This document shows, one piece after another, positions 1-6,446 of a stretch of DNA of 8,522 nt (positions are counted from its first letter, which is position 1; the number at the start of each line of letters is the position of its first letter). The notes beneath the pieces are model-generated. The model ran no database searches. It saw only the letters and a list, made by a program, of their open reading frames with translations, and was not told where the DNA came from. A program made the translations under genes and the position numbers. This DNA is from CAZKYP01 sp964556885 (lineage in GTDB: Bacteria; Planctomycetota; Phycisphaerae; Sedimentisphaerales; Anaerobacaceae): positions 1 through 8,522 of the forward strand of contig CAZKYP010000140.1 in assembly GCA_964556885.1 (NCBI GenBank), in the 5' to 3' direction.

Positions 1-1376
1 CGGGCGAGCTTTATAAAACCACTGTCTATCCCAAGGGACAGCTTGGAATCCACGGTCTGGCATTCAAAGCCGGTCTTATCGGGGCAAACCTGACCGAATC
101 GCAGTTCGGCCTGGCCAGTATAAAGTTTCGCTGGAACGTCTCCGGCACTTATATGCAGGCGCTTCCGCGAATCTTCAGTACGGACGCCAACGGCAAAGAC
201 CAGAAGGAATTCCTGACGGACTTTTTCCCGTCGATGAGCAAGATGGCCACCAACATTTTCCTCAAAGGCTATCAGTGGCCGTTCGACCCGCAGCGGATCG
301 AGAACCTGAAATCATCATTGATAGACGTTTTGGTTTTCAACGAGACTCAAAAAGGCAGGCGCGTCTATATGGACTTTCTGCGTAATCCAATCGGCAACAA
401 CTCTATGGCCAAATTCAATATCGCTGAGCTTGAGCCGGAAGCCAAAGAGTATCTGCAAAAAGCCGGTGCACTGCAAAAGACGCCCATCAAACGACTGGCG
501 CACATGAACACTCCCGCCATCGAGATATACAAGGAAAACGGGATCGATTTATATTCCGAACCTCTCGAAATAGCGGTTTGCTGCCAGCACAACAACGGCG
601 GCTTCTATGTCGATAAATGGTGGCAGTCGAACATCCCGCAGACCTTCATCATCGGCGAAATGGCAGGCACACACGGCGTCAAGCGGCCCGGCGGCTCGGC
701 CCTCAACGCCGGTCAGACGGGCGGGTTGCGAGCGGCCGAATATATCGTCAACGTCTATGGTTGTGACATACCTACCTACTCAAAAAATAAAACTCAGATT
801 AACCAGTGTGTGAAAGACATTATCACCGGATTGAAGAAATTCAGTCCCGATACTATCGGGACCGGCCTCGATCCAGTCGAGACTATAGAGCAAATCCGCA
901 ATCGAATGACCAAATCAGGCGGGCATATCAGAGAGCTTGATGACGCCACCAAGGCCTTAAAAGACGCCGTTAAACTTTATAAAACAATAAAAGAAATAGG
1001 ATTCAATTTACAAGACTCCAAATCATTCATTACGGCGATACAGGCCGAACATCAGGCCCTGGCAAGCGTCGCTTATCTTAAAGCGGTTGTCGAATTACTC
1101 AAGCAGGGCAGCGGCTCGCGCGGCTCGCATCTTGTGCTTTCCGAGGATGGTGTTAAAATCCATAAAGACGTGATTGACAAGGCAACCGGCAAACCGCTGA
1201 AGTTCAAACCTGAGAACGAATCGCTGAGAAACGCAATCTTGTTAATCGAATACAATGAAAAATCTCCCACACTATTCAAAAACAAAAACATCAAATTAAG
1301 ACCGGCCCCGACCGAAAGGAAGGCATTCGAGCCGGCATGGCAGGATTATAGAGAAGGAAAGATTTACAATCCATAA
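1..1376 (+). CDS. FAD-dependent oxidoreductase (fumarate reductase/aspartate oxidase-like flavoprotein), 5' truncated
   Basis: The reading frame is open from base 3 and its start lies before the window, so only the last 457 residues are visible. An internal ATG at 153 is not the real start, because conserved sequence (GLAFKAGLIGANLTESQFGL) lies upstream of it. Family signatures seen are QHNNGG (visible residues 195-200), then GEMAGTHGVKRPGGSALNAG (218-237), which matches the FAD-contacting C-terminal part of the FAD_binding_2 fold. A helical C-terminal domain follows with SRGSHL (372-377), comparable to the SRG-H motif of SdhA/FrdA/NadB. The N-terminal dinucleotide-binding GxGxxG is outside the window. 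The family oxidises or reduces carbon-carbon or hydroxy substrates through FAD; the substrate here cannot be read from the sequence. The stop is followed after 11 bases by a PfkB kinase start, suggesting one operon with possible sugar or sugar-acid catabolism. Family assignment is firm, the function is open. Confidence 0.85.
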   Translation, partial: GELYKTTVYPKGQLGIHGLAFKAGLIGANLTESQFGLASIKFRWNVSGTYMQALPRIFSTDANGKDQKEFLTDFFPSMSKMATNIFLKGYQWPFDPQRIENLKSSLIDVLVFNETQKGRRVYMDFLRNPIGNNSMAKFNIAELEPEAKEYLQKAGALQKTPIKRLAHMNTPAIEIYKENGIDLYSEPLEIAVCCQHNNGGFYVDKWWQSNIPQTFIIGEMAGTHGVKRPGGSALNAGQTGGLRAAEYIVNVYGCDIPTYSKNKTQINQCVKDIITGLKKFSPDTIGTGLDPVETIEQIRNRMTKSGGHIRELDDATKALKDAVKLYKTIKEIGFNLQDSKSFITAIQAEHQALASVAYLKAVVELLKQGSGSRGSHLVLSEDGVKIHKDVIDKATGKPLKFKPENESLRNAILLIEYNEKSPTLFKNKNIKLRPAPTERKAFEPAWQDYREGKIYNP

Positions 1377-1387
1377 GGAGGCTCTCC

Positions 1388-2488
1388 ATGGCAGTCATAG
1401 AAGTAAAGCCGAAATCAGAATGCAAATATGATATCGTCTCGTTAGGCGAGATAATGCTCCGGCTGGACCCGGGTGACGAAAGGATCCATACAACCCGGCA
1501 TTTTCGCGTCTGGGAAGGCGGCGGAGAGTACAACGTCGCCAGGGGCCTGAAACGCTGCTTCGGCCAGAGGGCCGCTGTTGTTACTGCCATCGTGGACAAT
1601 CCAGTCGGCAGACTGCTGGAGGATTTGATTTTTCAGGGCGGCGTCAATACTGAGTACATCAAATGGGTTCCGTACGACGGCATCGGCCGCAAAGCCAGGC
1701 TCGGCCTGAATTTCACCGAACGCGGCTTCGGTGTCCGGGCCGCCGTGGGCTGTTCGGACAGAGCCAATAGCGCCGCTTCGCAATTGAAAAAGAGTGACAT
1801 TAACTGGGAAAAGATCTTCGGCTCAGACGGCGTCCGATGGTTCCACACGGGTGGCATCTTCGCCGCACTGTCGCAGACGACACCCGATGTGATTATCGAG
1901 GCCGTCACAGTAGCTAAAAAATACGGTACAATAATTTCCTACGATTTGAATTTCAGAAACTCACTTTGGAAGGACATCGGCGGTCAGAAAAAGGCTATGG
2001 AAGTCAATCGCGCCATTTCACAATATGTTGATGTCATGCTGGGAAATGAAGAAGACTTCACAGCAGCTTTGGGATTCGAAGTTAAAGGAATTGGCAAGAG
2101 TTTTTCCAAGCTCGATCCGACAAATTTCAAAAATATGATAGAGCAGGTCATAAAGGAATTTCCAAATTTCAAAGTCGTTGCAACAACGCTTCGAAATGCC
2201 AGGACCGCCTCAGTCAACGACTGGGGCGCTATTATCTACGCCGACGACAGTTTTCACGATGCGACGCTCAGAGAGAACCTTGAAATATACGATCGCGTCG
2301 GCGGCGGTGATAGCTTCGCATCCGGGCTTGTTTACGCTCTATTGGAAGGAAAAACAGCCGAAGAAGCGATCAATTACGGCGCGGCACACGGCGCACTGGC
2401 AATGACCACGCCCGGCGACACTACTACCGCCAGTCTGAAAGAAGTGGAAAAAGTCATGGGCGGCGGCGGGGCAAGAGTCGACAGGTAA
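1388..2488 (+). CDS. PfkB-family carbohydrate kinase, 2-keto-3-deoxygluconate kinase-like
   Basis: This 366-residue protein belongs to the ribokinase/PfkB family, which transfers phosphate from ATP to a sugar or sugar acid in the cytoplasm. The N-terminal region has DIVSLGEIMLRLDPG (residues 15-29) and a glycine-rich substrate loop EGGGEYNVARGL (43-54). YDLNFR (185-190) is of the YDxNxR type seen in 2-keto-3-deoxygluconate kinases, and GNEED (219-223) follows. The PfkB signature 2 is present as DRVGGGDSFASGL (302-314), with Asp308 as the expected catalytic base; the usual GAGD is GGGD here. The start is set by an AGGAGG ribosome-binding site at 1377-1382, five bases before the ATG. An 11-base gap from the flavoprotein gene and a 30-base gap to mtnA imply co-transcription. 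KDG kinase is the best guess from motifs. Fructokinase or another sugar kinase is possible, and the neighbours do not include a KDPG aldolase. Confidence 0.85.
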   Translation: MAVIEVKPKSECKYDIVSLGEIMLRLDPGDERIHTTRHFRVWEGGGEYNVARGLKRCFGQRAAVVTAIVDNPVGRLLEDLIFQGGVNTEYIKWVPYDGIGRKARLGLNFTERGFGVRAAVGCSDRANSAASQLKKSDINWEKIFGSDGVRWFHTGGIFAALSQTTPDVIIEAVTVAKKYGTIISYDLNFRNSLWKDIGGQKKAMEVNRAISQYVDVMLGNEEDFTAALGFEVKGIGKSFSKLDPTNFKNMIEQVIKEFPNFKVVATTLRNARTASVNDWGAIIYADDSFHDATLRENLEIYDRVGGGDSFASGLVYALLEGKTAEEAINYGAAHGALAMTTPGDTTTASLKEVEKVMGGGGARVDR

Positions 2489-2518
2489 AATTAATACAAT
2501 TACAATGAAAAGGCACAC

Positions 2519-3580
2519 ATGATACCTCAAACACTCAAATGGATTGGTGACATTGACGGCTACCTGGAGCTGATTGACCAGCGGCAGTTACCTGCCGAGC
2601 TTGTCAAGCTGGAGTGCCGTGACATCGAGCAACTGCATCACGCCATAAGGACTCTTTCCGTTCGCGGCGCACCAGCAATAGGCGTCGCCGCGGCTTATGG
2701 AGTCGTCTTGGGTCTTCAGGGACTCGGTAAAGATAACAGGCCCAAGGATGCTCTGAACGTTTTAGCCGACACATGCGAATTTCTGGCGGAATCTCGTCCG
2801 ACGGCTGTGAACCTGTTCTGGGCTATAGACCGCATGAAACGGAAAGCCAAATCAATCGCCAACAGGCATATGGAGATTGATGACTTCCGCAAGAGTCTGC
2901 TTGCCGAAGCGAATGCGATTTACCGCCAAGACGTAGAGATGTGCCGCCGCATAGGACAAAACGGCTGCAAATTTATAAAAGACGGCGCTGGTATTCTGAC
3001 TCATTGTAATGCCGGTGCTCTCGCCACTGCAGGTCAGGGGACGGCCCTGTCGGTGATGTTCGAGGCACAAAAAATCGGAACGAATTTTAAAGTTTATGCG
3101 GATGAGACAAGGCCGTTATTGCAGGGCGCTCGACTGACGGCGTGGGAATTGAAACAAGCCGATATTGATGTGACGGTTATCTGTGACAACATGGCCGGGT
3201 GGCTGATGAAGCAGGGCAAAATATCCGCCGTTATAACCGGCGCCGACAGAATCGCGGCAAACGGTGACACGGCAAACAAGATCGGCACATACAGCCTGAG
3301 CATTCTCGCCGGAAAGCACTGTATCCCGTTTTATATAGCAGCACCGTCAAGCACATTTGACTTGGAAATAAAAACCGGGGCCGAGATTCCCATCGAGGAA
3401 AGATCCTTCGACGAGATTGCTATATTGGGTCAAACGCAAATCGCCCCCGAAGGTGTAAATGTATACAATCCAGCTTTCGATGTTACCGAAGCGAAAGATA
3501 TAACCGCTATCATCACGGAAAAAGGTGTCATCGAAAAGCCCGATACAAATAAAATTCATGAGCACTTAAAGAAAAGATGA
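2519..3580 (+). CDS. mtnA: S-methyl-5-thioribose-1-phosphate isomerase (MtnA)
   Basis: This 353-residue protein has the usual family length. MtnA converts methylthioribose-1-phosphate to methylthioribulose-1-phosphate in the methionine salvage pathway and belongs to the eIF2B-alpha-like isomerase fold. The N-terminal part carries LSVRGAPAIGVAAAYG (residues 46-61), which binds the phosphosugar. The catalytic Cys is in THCNAGALAT (Cys163) and the catalytic Asp in TGADRIAANGDTANKIGTY (Asp243), matching Cys160/Asp240 of the Bacillus subtilis enzyme. FYIAAPSSTFD (271-281) is the conserved C-terminal strand. The Cys/Asp pair and the NKIGTY motif favour MtnA over eIF2B regulatory paralogues. The start ATG follows a modest AAAAGG at 2508-2513. 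It is probably the last gene of the flavoprotein-kinase cluster. No other methionine salvage gene is in view, so related substrates such as 5-deoxyribose-1-phosphate cannot be excluded. Confidence 0.95.
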   Translation: MIPQTLKWIGDIDGYLELIDQRQLPAELVKLECRDIEQLHHAIRTLSVRGAPAIGVAAAYGVVLGLQGLGKDNRPKDALNVLADTCEFLAESRPTAVNLFWAIDRMKRKAKSIANRHMEIDDFRKSLLAEANAIYRQDVEMCRRIGQNGCKFIKDGAGILTHCNAGALATAGQGTALSVMFEAQKIGTNFKVYADETRPLLQGARLTAWELKQADIDVTVICDNMAGWLMKQGKISAVITGADRIAANGDTANKIGTYSLSILAGKHCIPFYIAAPSSTFDLEIKTGAEIPIEERSFDEIAILGQTQIAPEGVNVYNPAFDVTEAKDITAIITEKGVIEKPDTNKIHEHLKKR

Positions 3581-3590
3581 CAGTTGAAAG

Positions 3591-3662
3591 TGACTAAAAT
3601 GCCTAAAGTTTTAAGTGACGAACAGCATCTAACTTTAGCTCACTTTTGGCACATTAGTTCAC
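3591..3662. repeat. Left arm of inverted repeat flanking nfu (AAAGTG/CTTTAG type)
   Basis: Bases 3591-3618 match the reverse complement of 4097-4124 at 26 of 28 positions. Bases 3632-3646 (ACTTTAGCTCACTTT) match the reverse complement of 4048-4062 perfectly. Both blocks are built from short degenerate units of the type CTAAAGTG. The arm starts 10 bases after the mtnA stop and runs up to the end of nfu. It may be one copy of a dispersed non-coding element; only the pair in this window is seen. Confidence 0.75.
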
Positions 3663-3682
3663 TTTAGGCACTTTTGCCTAAA
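3663..3682 (-). terminator. Hairpin overlapping the nfu stop codon
   Basis: TTTAGGCA (3663-3670) and TGCCTAAA (3675-3682) form a perfect 8-bp stem with a 4-base loop. The stem contains the nfu stop codon (3678-3680, TAG on the minus strand). It lies between the convergent genes mtnA and nfu and could slow transcription from either side. No T tract follows on either strand, so it is not a classical intrinsic terminator. It may simply be part of the surrounding repeat. Confidence 0.3.
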
Positions 3683-3950
3683 CTGCGACAACCTCTTTGA
3701 CCTCGGGCACTCTTTCTTTGAGGACCCTTTCGATTCCCATTTTCATCGTCATAGCCGCGCCGGGGCAGCCCTGACAGGCGCCCTGAAGGCGCACCTTGAC
3801 GGTATTATCCTCGTCTATACCTACCAGCTCGACATCGCCGCCGTGGCTTTGTAAAGCCGCCCGTAAAACCTCAATTGTATCTTTGACCTTTTCTTCAAAG
3901 GTCTTCTCAGTCTCAGAACTACTACTACAGCAACCGCATTTGTCGCACAT
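3678..3950 (-). CDS. NifU-like C-terminal domain (Nfu-type) iron-sulfur cluster protein
   Basis: This is a 90-residue single-domain protein. Residues 20-90 form the NifU C-terminal domain, with SHGGDVELVGID (35-46) and the Fe-S-binding CxxC in GACQGCPGAAMTMKMGIERVL (Cys59 and Cys62). Such proteins bind a labile [4Fe-4S] cluster bridged across a dimer and deliver clusters to apo-targets in the cytoplasm. The N-terminus adds an uncommon cysteine cluster, MCDKCGCC (Cys2, 5, 7, 8), followed by a serine run. The ATG at 3948-3950 is supported by GGAG (plus-strand CTCC at 3958-3961) seven bases upstream. The gene stands alone, convergent with mtnA and divergent from ilvB, with its own promoter at 3987-4016. 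Family assignment is secure; whether it is a carrier or a repair protein is not visible. Confidence 0.92.
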   Translation of the reverse strand: MCDKCGCCSSSSETEKTFEEKVKDTIEVLRAALQSHGGDVELVGIDEDNTVKVRLQGACQGCPGAAMTMKMGIERVLKERVPEVKEVVAV

Positions 3951-3971
3951 AATAAATCTCCAAAAATCCTT

Positions 3972-3987
3972 TCCCGATAAAACGGGA
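3972..3987. promoter_or_regulatory. Palindrome TCCCG-N6-CGGGA at the nfu transcription start
   Basis: TCCCG (3972-3976) and CGGGA (3983-3987) are a perfect inverted repeat with a 6-base spacer. It overlaps the last base of the nfu -10 box and the predicted start point near 3980, a position typical of a repressor operator. The same arms and spacer length recur at 4400-4415 in the ilvB leader. It could instead be a dispersed short palindrome. Confidence 0.35.
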
Positions 3988-4016
3988 TTATATTAAATAT
4001 ACACGAACATTAACAA
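3987..4016 (-). promoter_or_regulatory. Sigma-70-type promoter of nfu
   Basis: On the minus strand, TTGTTA (4011-4016) is followed after 18 bases by a perfect TATAAT (3987-3992). Transcription would start near 3980, about 30 bases before the nfu ATG. Just upstream of the -35 box lies the small hairpin ATCCC-gaaa-GGGAT at 4017-4030. Confidence 0.65.
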
Positions 4017-4042
4017 ATCCCGAAAGGGATAGCAAGACAAAG

Positions 4043-4124
4043 TGCTTAAAGTGAGCTAAAGTGTCTAAAGTAAGCCAACGTCGATTTCAACTTTAGTCAC
4101 TTTTAACTTTAGGCATTTTAGTCA
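4043..4124. repeat. Right arm of inverted repeat flanking nfu
   Basis: This is the reverse-complement partner of 3591-3662. The outer block 4097-4124 pairs with 3591-3618, and the inner block 4048-4062 pairs with 3632-3646. Bases 4040-4070 also show degenerate tandem units of 9 to 10 bases starting AAAGTG. The arm lies upstream of the nfu promoter. The two arms are about 450 bases apart and enclose the whole gene. Confidence 0.75.
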
Positions 4125-4130
4125 ATTTCG

Positions 4131-4325
4131 ATATCTATCATAACCTTCCTATTATTAAGCCTTTACATACACTCCTACACAGAAACATTTGGAAATGTTC
4201 GCAGGATAATTCCAACTTTGCAGGTAATTTGGAATAAAGTGCATGGTTTGTGACTATCCCAAAACAAGTTGCACTCGTAAGAAAATTTCTGTTGTCGTGC
4301 AAAAAAATTGCCGAAAAATAAATTA
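4131..4325. other. Intergenic region upstream of the ilvB promoter with two palindromes
   Basis: No credible gene is seen in this AT-rich stretch between the nfu-side repeat and the ilvB promoter. It holds a 16-base palindrome, AACATTT-gg-AAATGTT (4184-4199), and a second inverted repeat, ATTCCAA (4209-4215) with TTGGAAT (4229-4235) separated by 13 bases. These lie about 90 to 140 bases before the -35 box and may be activator or repressor sites. That role is inferred from position only. Confidence 0.4.
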
Positions 4326-4355
4326 TTGACAGAGAACGGCTCTTTGATGTATAAT
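4326..4355 (+). promoter_or_regulatory. Strong sigma-70 promoter of the ilvBN leader
   Basis: A perfect TTGACA (4326-4331) and a perfect TATAAT (4350-4355) are separated by 18 bases. Transcription should begin near 4362, giving a leader of about 230 nt before the chosen ilvB start. It is the best promoter match in the window and points toward ilvB. Confidence 0.85.
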
Positions 4356-4369
4356 TATATCGTATTTGT

Positions 4370-4441
4370 ATGAAAACATGCAGATACAACCCTGAGATGT
4401 CCCGGATTATCGGGATGGTTACGGTGTTATGGCAGGGCTAA
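4370..4441 (+). CDS. Possible ilvB leader peptide rich in branched-chain residues
   Basis: A 23-codon frame opens at 4370, with an in-frame second ATG at 4397 giving a 14-residue version, MSRIIGMVTVLWQG. It ends in two tandem stops (TAA TAA, 4439-4444). Five of the last 14 residues are Ile, Ile, Val, Val and Leu, the end-product amino acids of the downstream pathway, as in known ilv attenuator peptides. The predicted RNA start is only about 8 bases before the first ATG, so translation would be almost leaderless; neither start has a good ribosome-binding site. Codons 4400-4415 also form a small hairpin. A chance short frame remains quite possible. Confidence 0.35.
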   Translation: MKTCRYNPEMSRIIGMVTVLWQG

Positions 4442-4594
4442 TAAATTCGGTTGAGTCGGTTATTTTGAAGTTTCGGGATGGCTGGCTCACCGGAAGGTTC
4501 CCTTAAAGCCATAAATGATCGGAATAACATAGGGTTTCCATTTTGCGTCTATTGCATGGGAACCGTGACAGCGTTTATCAGGAAAGGAAAGAAG
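4400..4594 (+). promoter_or_regulatory. ilvB mRNA leader with alternative base-pairings
   Basis: This untranslated stretch holds competing complementary segments. TCCCG (4400-4404) can pair with CGGGA at 4411-4415 or with the second CGGGA at 4474-4478. GGTTCCC (4496-4502) is perfectly complementary to GGGAACC (4558-4564). TTTCC (4535-4539) is complementary to GGAAA (4581-4585) in the ilvB ribosome-binding site. No run of T follows a strong stem, so a classical intrinsic terminator is not seen. If the leader regulates, it may act through ribosome-binding-site access instead. T-box and known riboswitch consensus motifs were not recognised. Confidence 0.4.
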
Positions 4595-6337
4595 ATGCAA
4601 TCCAAGTCTCATGATTCGGCTTCGATCCCGACGGACATCGGGAAAAAATCCACTATCAAAACAGGCGCACAAATTATCGTCGATACGCTCATCGAACTGG
4701 GCGTCGAGACGATGTTCGGCTATACCGGCGGTGTGGTATTACCCTTATTCGACAGGTTGTACGACGCACCGATAAACTTCATAGTCCCTCGTCATGAACA
4801 GGGCGGCTGCCACATGGCCGATGCATACGCCCGCGCCAGCGGCAAGGTCGGCGTTGTTGTAGCAACCAGCGGCCCCGGCGCATGCAACCTGGTCACCGGC
4901 CTGGCGACTGCAATGATGGACTCAGTTCCGATTGTCGCGTTGACCGGCCAGGTCCGTACGGACCTTATCGGAAACGATGCGTTTCAGGAAGCCGACACCA
5001 CCGGTATTACGCGTCCGGTTACAAAGTACAATTCCATCGTTAAGGACATTAAAGACCTGGCGCGCACCGTTCGCGAAGCGTTTCACATCGCATCGACCGG
5101 ACGGCCCGGTCCGGTTCTAATCGATATTCCGGTTGACGTGGAAGTCAATAAATGCAAAACAGATGATTCCGTCGAACTGAACCTTCCCGGATATAAACTT
5201 CGCACCGCCGGACACGCCAGACAGATATCGACTGCGGCCAAGGCAATTAATAACTCGCAGCAACCGGTTCTATATGTCGGCGGCGGCATTATAATCGCAA
5301 ACGCCGCAGAGCAGCTCAGAGCGTTTGCGGAAAAGGCACATCTGCCGGTGACAATGACGCTGTTGGGGCTCGGCAGTTATGACCAGAGAAAACCGGAATC
5401 GCTCGATATGCTCGGTATGCACGGCTCAGCGTACGCAAACTACGCTGTACAGGAATGTGACCTGCTGATTGCAATCGGCGCACGTTTCGATGACAGGGTT
5501 ACAGGTAAGGTTGCAACTTTCGCTCCGAACGCAAAGATAATCCATATCGACATCGACCCGGCAAGTATATCCAAAAACGTTCACGTGGATATACCTGTCG
5601 TCGGTGATGCAAAGGAGATACTTAACGCCCTGATAAAAGAGGTGGAGTATCGCGAACGAGAGATCTGGTTCAAAAAAATAGCCGAGTGGAAGAAAAAGTT
5701 CCCATTCCGATACGACCGGAACGCCTCGACGATAAAACCTCAATATGTAATCGAAGAAGTCTGCCGACAGACCAATAACGAAGCCATAATAACGACGGGC
5801 GTCGGACAAAACCAGATGTGGGCGGCCCAATTTTATAAATTCGTAAGGCCGCGACAGTTCATAAGCTCCGGCGGATTAGGTACTATGGGATTCGGACTGC
5901 CTGCGGCTATCGGAGCGCAAATCGCAATGCCTGATTCGATCGTTATCGATATAGACGGTGACAACAGTTTCAATATGACGATGACAGAGCTGTCTACGGC
6001 AGTCGAGCACAAGCTGCCCATCAAAGTGTGCATCCTGAACAACGGGTACATGGGAATGGTTCGACAATGGCAGGAGCTTTTCTACGGCAGGCGGTATTCC
6101 AAGACCCATCTGCAGAATCCGGAATACGAAGCCCTTGCAAAAGCCCTCGGTGCAGTCGGCATGACCGTCGAGAAAAAGGCCGATGTTCCGAAAGCGATAA
6201 AACAAATGCTCAAGGAAAAGGTGCCCTGCGTGATCGATTTCAAAGTCGAACGCGAAGAGAACGTCTGGCCGATGGTACCGGCCGGAAAGAGTATCAGCGA
6301 AATGGATGGACTCGATATACTGGAAAGCATGGCATAA
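4595..6337 (+). CDS. ilvB: Acetohydroxyacid (acetolactate) synthase, large catalytic subunit
   Basis: This ThDP-, FAD- and Mg-dependent enzyme condenses two pyruvates to acetolactate, or pyruvate with 2-ketobutyrate to acetohydroxybutyrate. That is the first common step of Val, Leu and Ile synthesis. From the start chosen here it has 580 residues, a normal length. The N-terminal ThDP domain has the catalytic glutamate in VPRHEQGG (Glu68) and SGPGACNLVTGLATAMMDSVP (92-112). The FAD domain carries GARFDDRVTG (295-304). The C-terminal ThDP domain has GDNSFNM (455-461) through CILNNGYMGMVRQWQE (479-494), with Asp456 and Asn482 as expected metal ligands. The ATG at 4595 follows AGGAAAGGAA about 5 bases upstream. 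An in-frame ATG at 4478 would add 39 residues without family similarity and without a good ribosome-binding site. ilvN follows after 109 bases. Confidence 0.97.
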   Translation: MQSKSHDSASIPTDIGKKSTIKTGAQIIVDTLIELGVETMFGYTGGVVLPLFDRLYDAPINFIVPRHEQGGCHMADAYARASGKVGVVVATSGPGACNLVTGLATAMMDSVPIVALTGQVRTDLIGNDAFQEADTTGITRPVTKYNSIVKDIKDLARTVREAFHIASTGRPGPVLIDIPVDVEVNKCKTDDSVELNLPGYKLRTAGHARQISTAAKAINNSQQPVLYVGGGIIIANAAEQLRAFAEKAHLPVTMTLLGLGSYDQRKPESLDMLGMHGSAYANYAVQECDLLIAIGARFDDRVTGKVATFAPNAKIIHIDIDPASISKNVHVDIPVVGDAKEILNALIKEVEYREREIWFKKIAEWKKKFPFRYDRNASTIKPQYVIEEVCRQTNNEAIITTGVGQNQMWAAQFYKFVRPRQFISSGGLGTMGFGLPAAIGAQIAMPDSIVIDIDGDNSFNMTMTELSTAVEHKLPIKVCILNNGYMGMVRQWQELFYGRRYSKTHLQNPEYEALAKALGAVGMTVEKKADVPKAIKQMLKEKVPCVIDFKVEREENVWPMVPAGKSISEMDGLDILESMA

Positions 6338-6341
6338 AGAA

Positions 6342-6426
6342 AAATATCAAATATCAAAAGGTAAAATGCAAAAATAAGGAAGATCACTTGGGAATCCACA
6401 ATTTTAATCTTTCATATTTGATATTT
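6342..6426. repeat. AT-rich palindromic element between ilvB and ilvN
   Basis: AAATATCAAATAT (6342-6354) and ATATTTGATATTT (6414-6426) are perfect 13-bp inverted arms. Pairing continues inward imperfectly (about 6356-6369 with 6399-6412). The element fills nearly the whole intercistronic gap and would fold as a long hairpin in ilvBN mRNA, stopping just before the ilvN ribosome-binding site (6434-6440). The word usage (ATATCAAA, GTAAAATGC) resembles AT-rich dispersed palindromes I associate with planctomycete-like genomes. Only one copy is in this window, so the dispersed nature is inferred. Confidence 0.7.
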
Positions 6427-6446
6427 AATTTACAAAGGAAAATAAA

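Noticed and set aside
4040..4124. Short tandem AAAGTG units as a possible CRISPR array
   Set aside because: Units are 9 to 10 bases, degenerate, with no regular spacers and no cas gene nearby.
4138..4389. 83-codon minus-strand frame in the nfu-ilvB interval
   Set aside because: It covers the strong ilvB promoter, sits in AT-rich non-coding sequence and has no family motif; probably chance.
4515..4532. Tiny frame MIGIT in the ilvB leader as a second leader peptide
   Set aside because: Five codons with no ribosome-binding site; too short to support.
4478..4594. In-frame upstream ATG that would extend IlvB by 39 residues
   Set aside because: The extension has no acetohydroxyacid synthase similarity and no good ribosome-binding site, while the ATG at 4595 has a purine-rich site at normal spacing and gives the usual family length.
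5426..5830. 134-codon minus-strand frame inside ilvB
   Set aside because: It is fully antisense to a conserved enzyme with intact motifs; no start signal or family motif.
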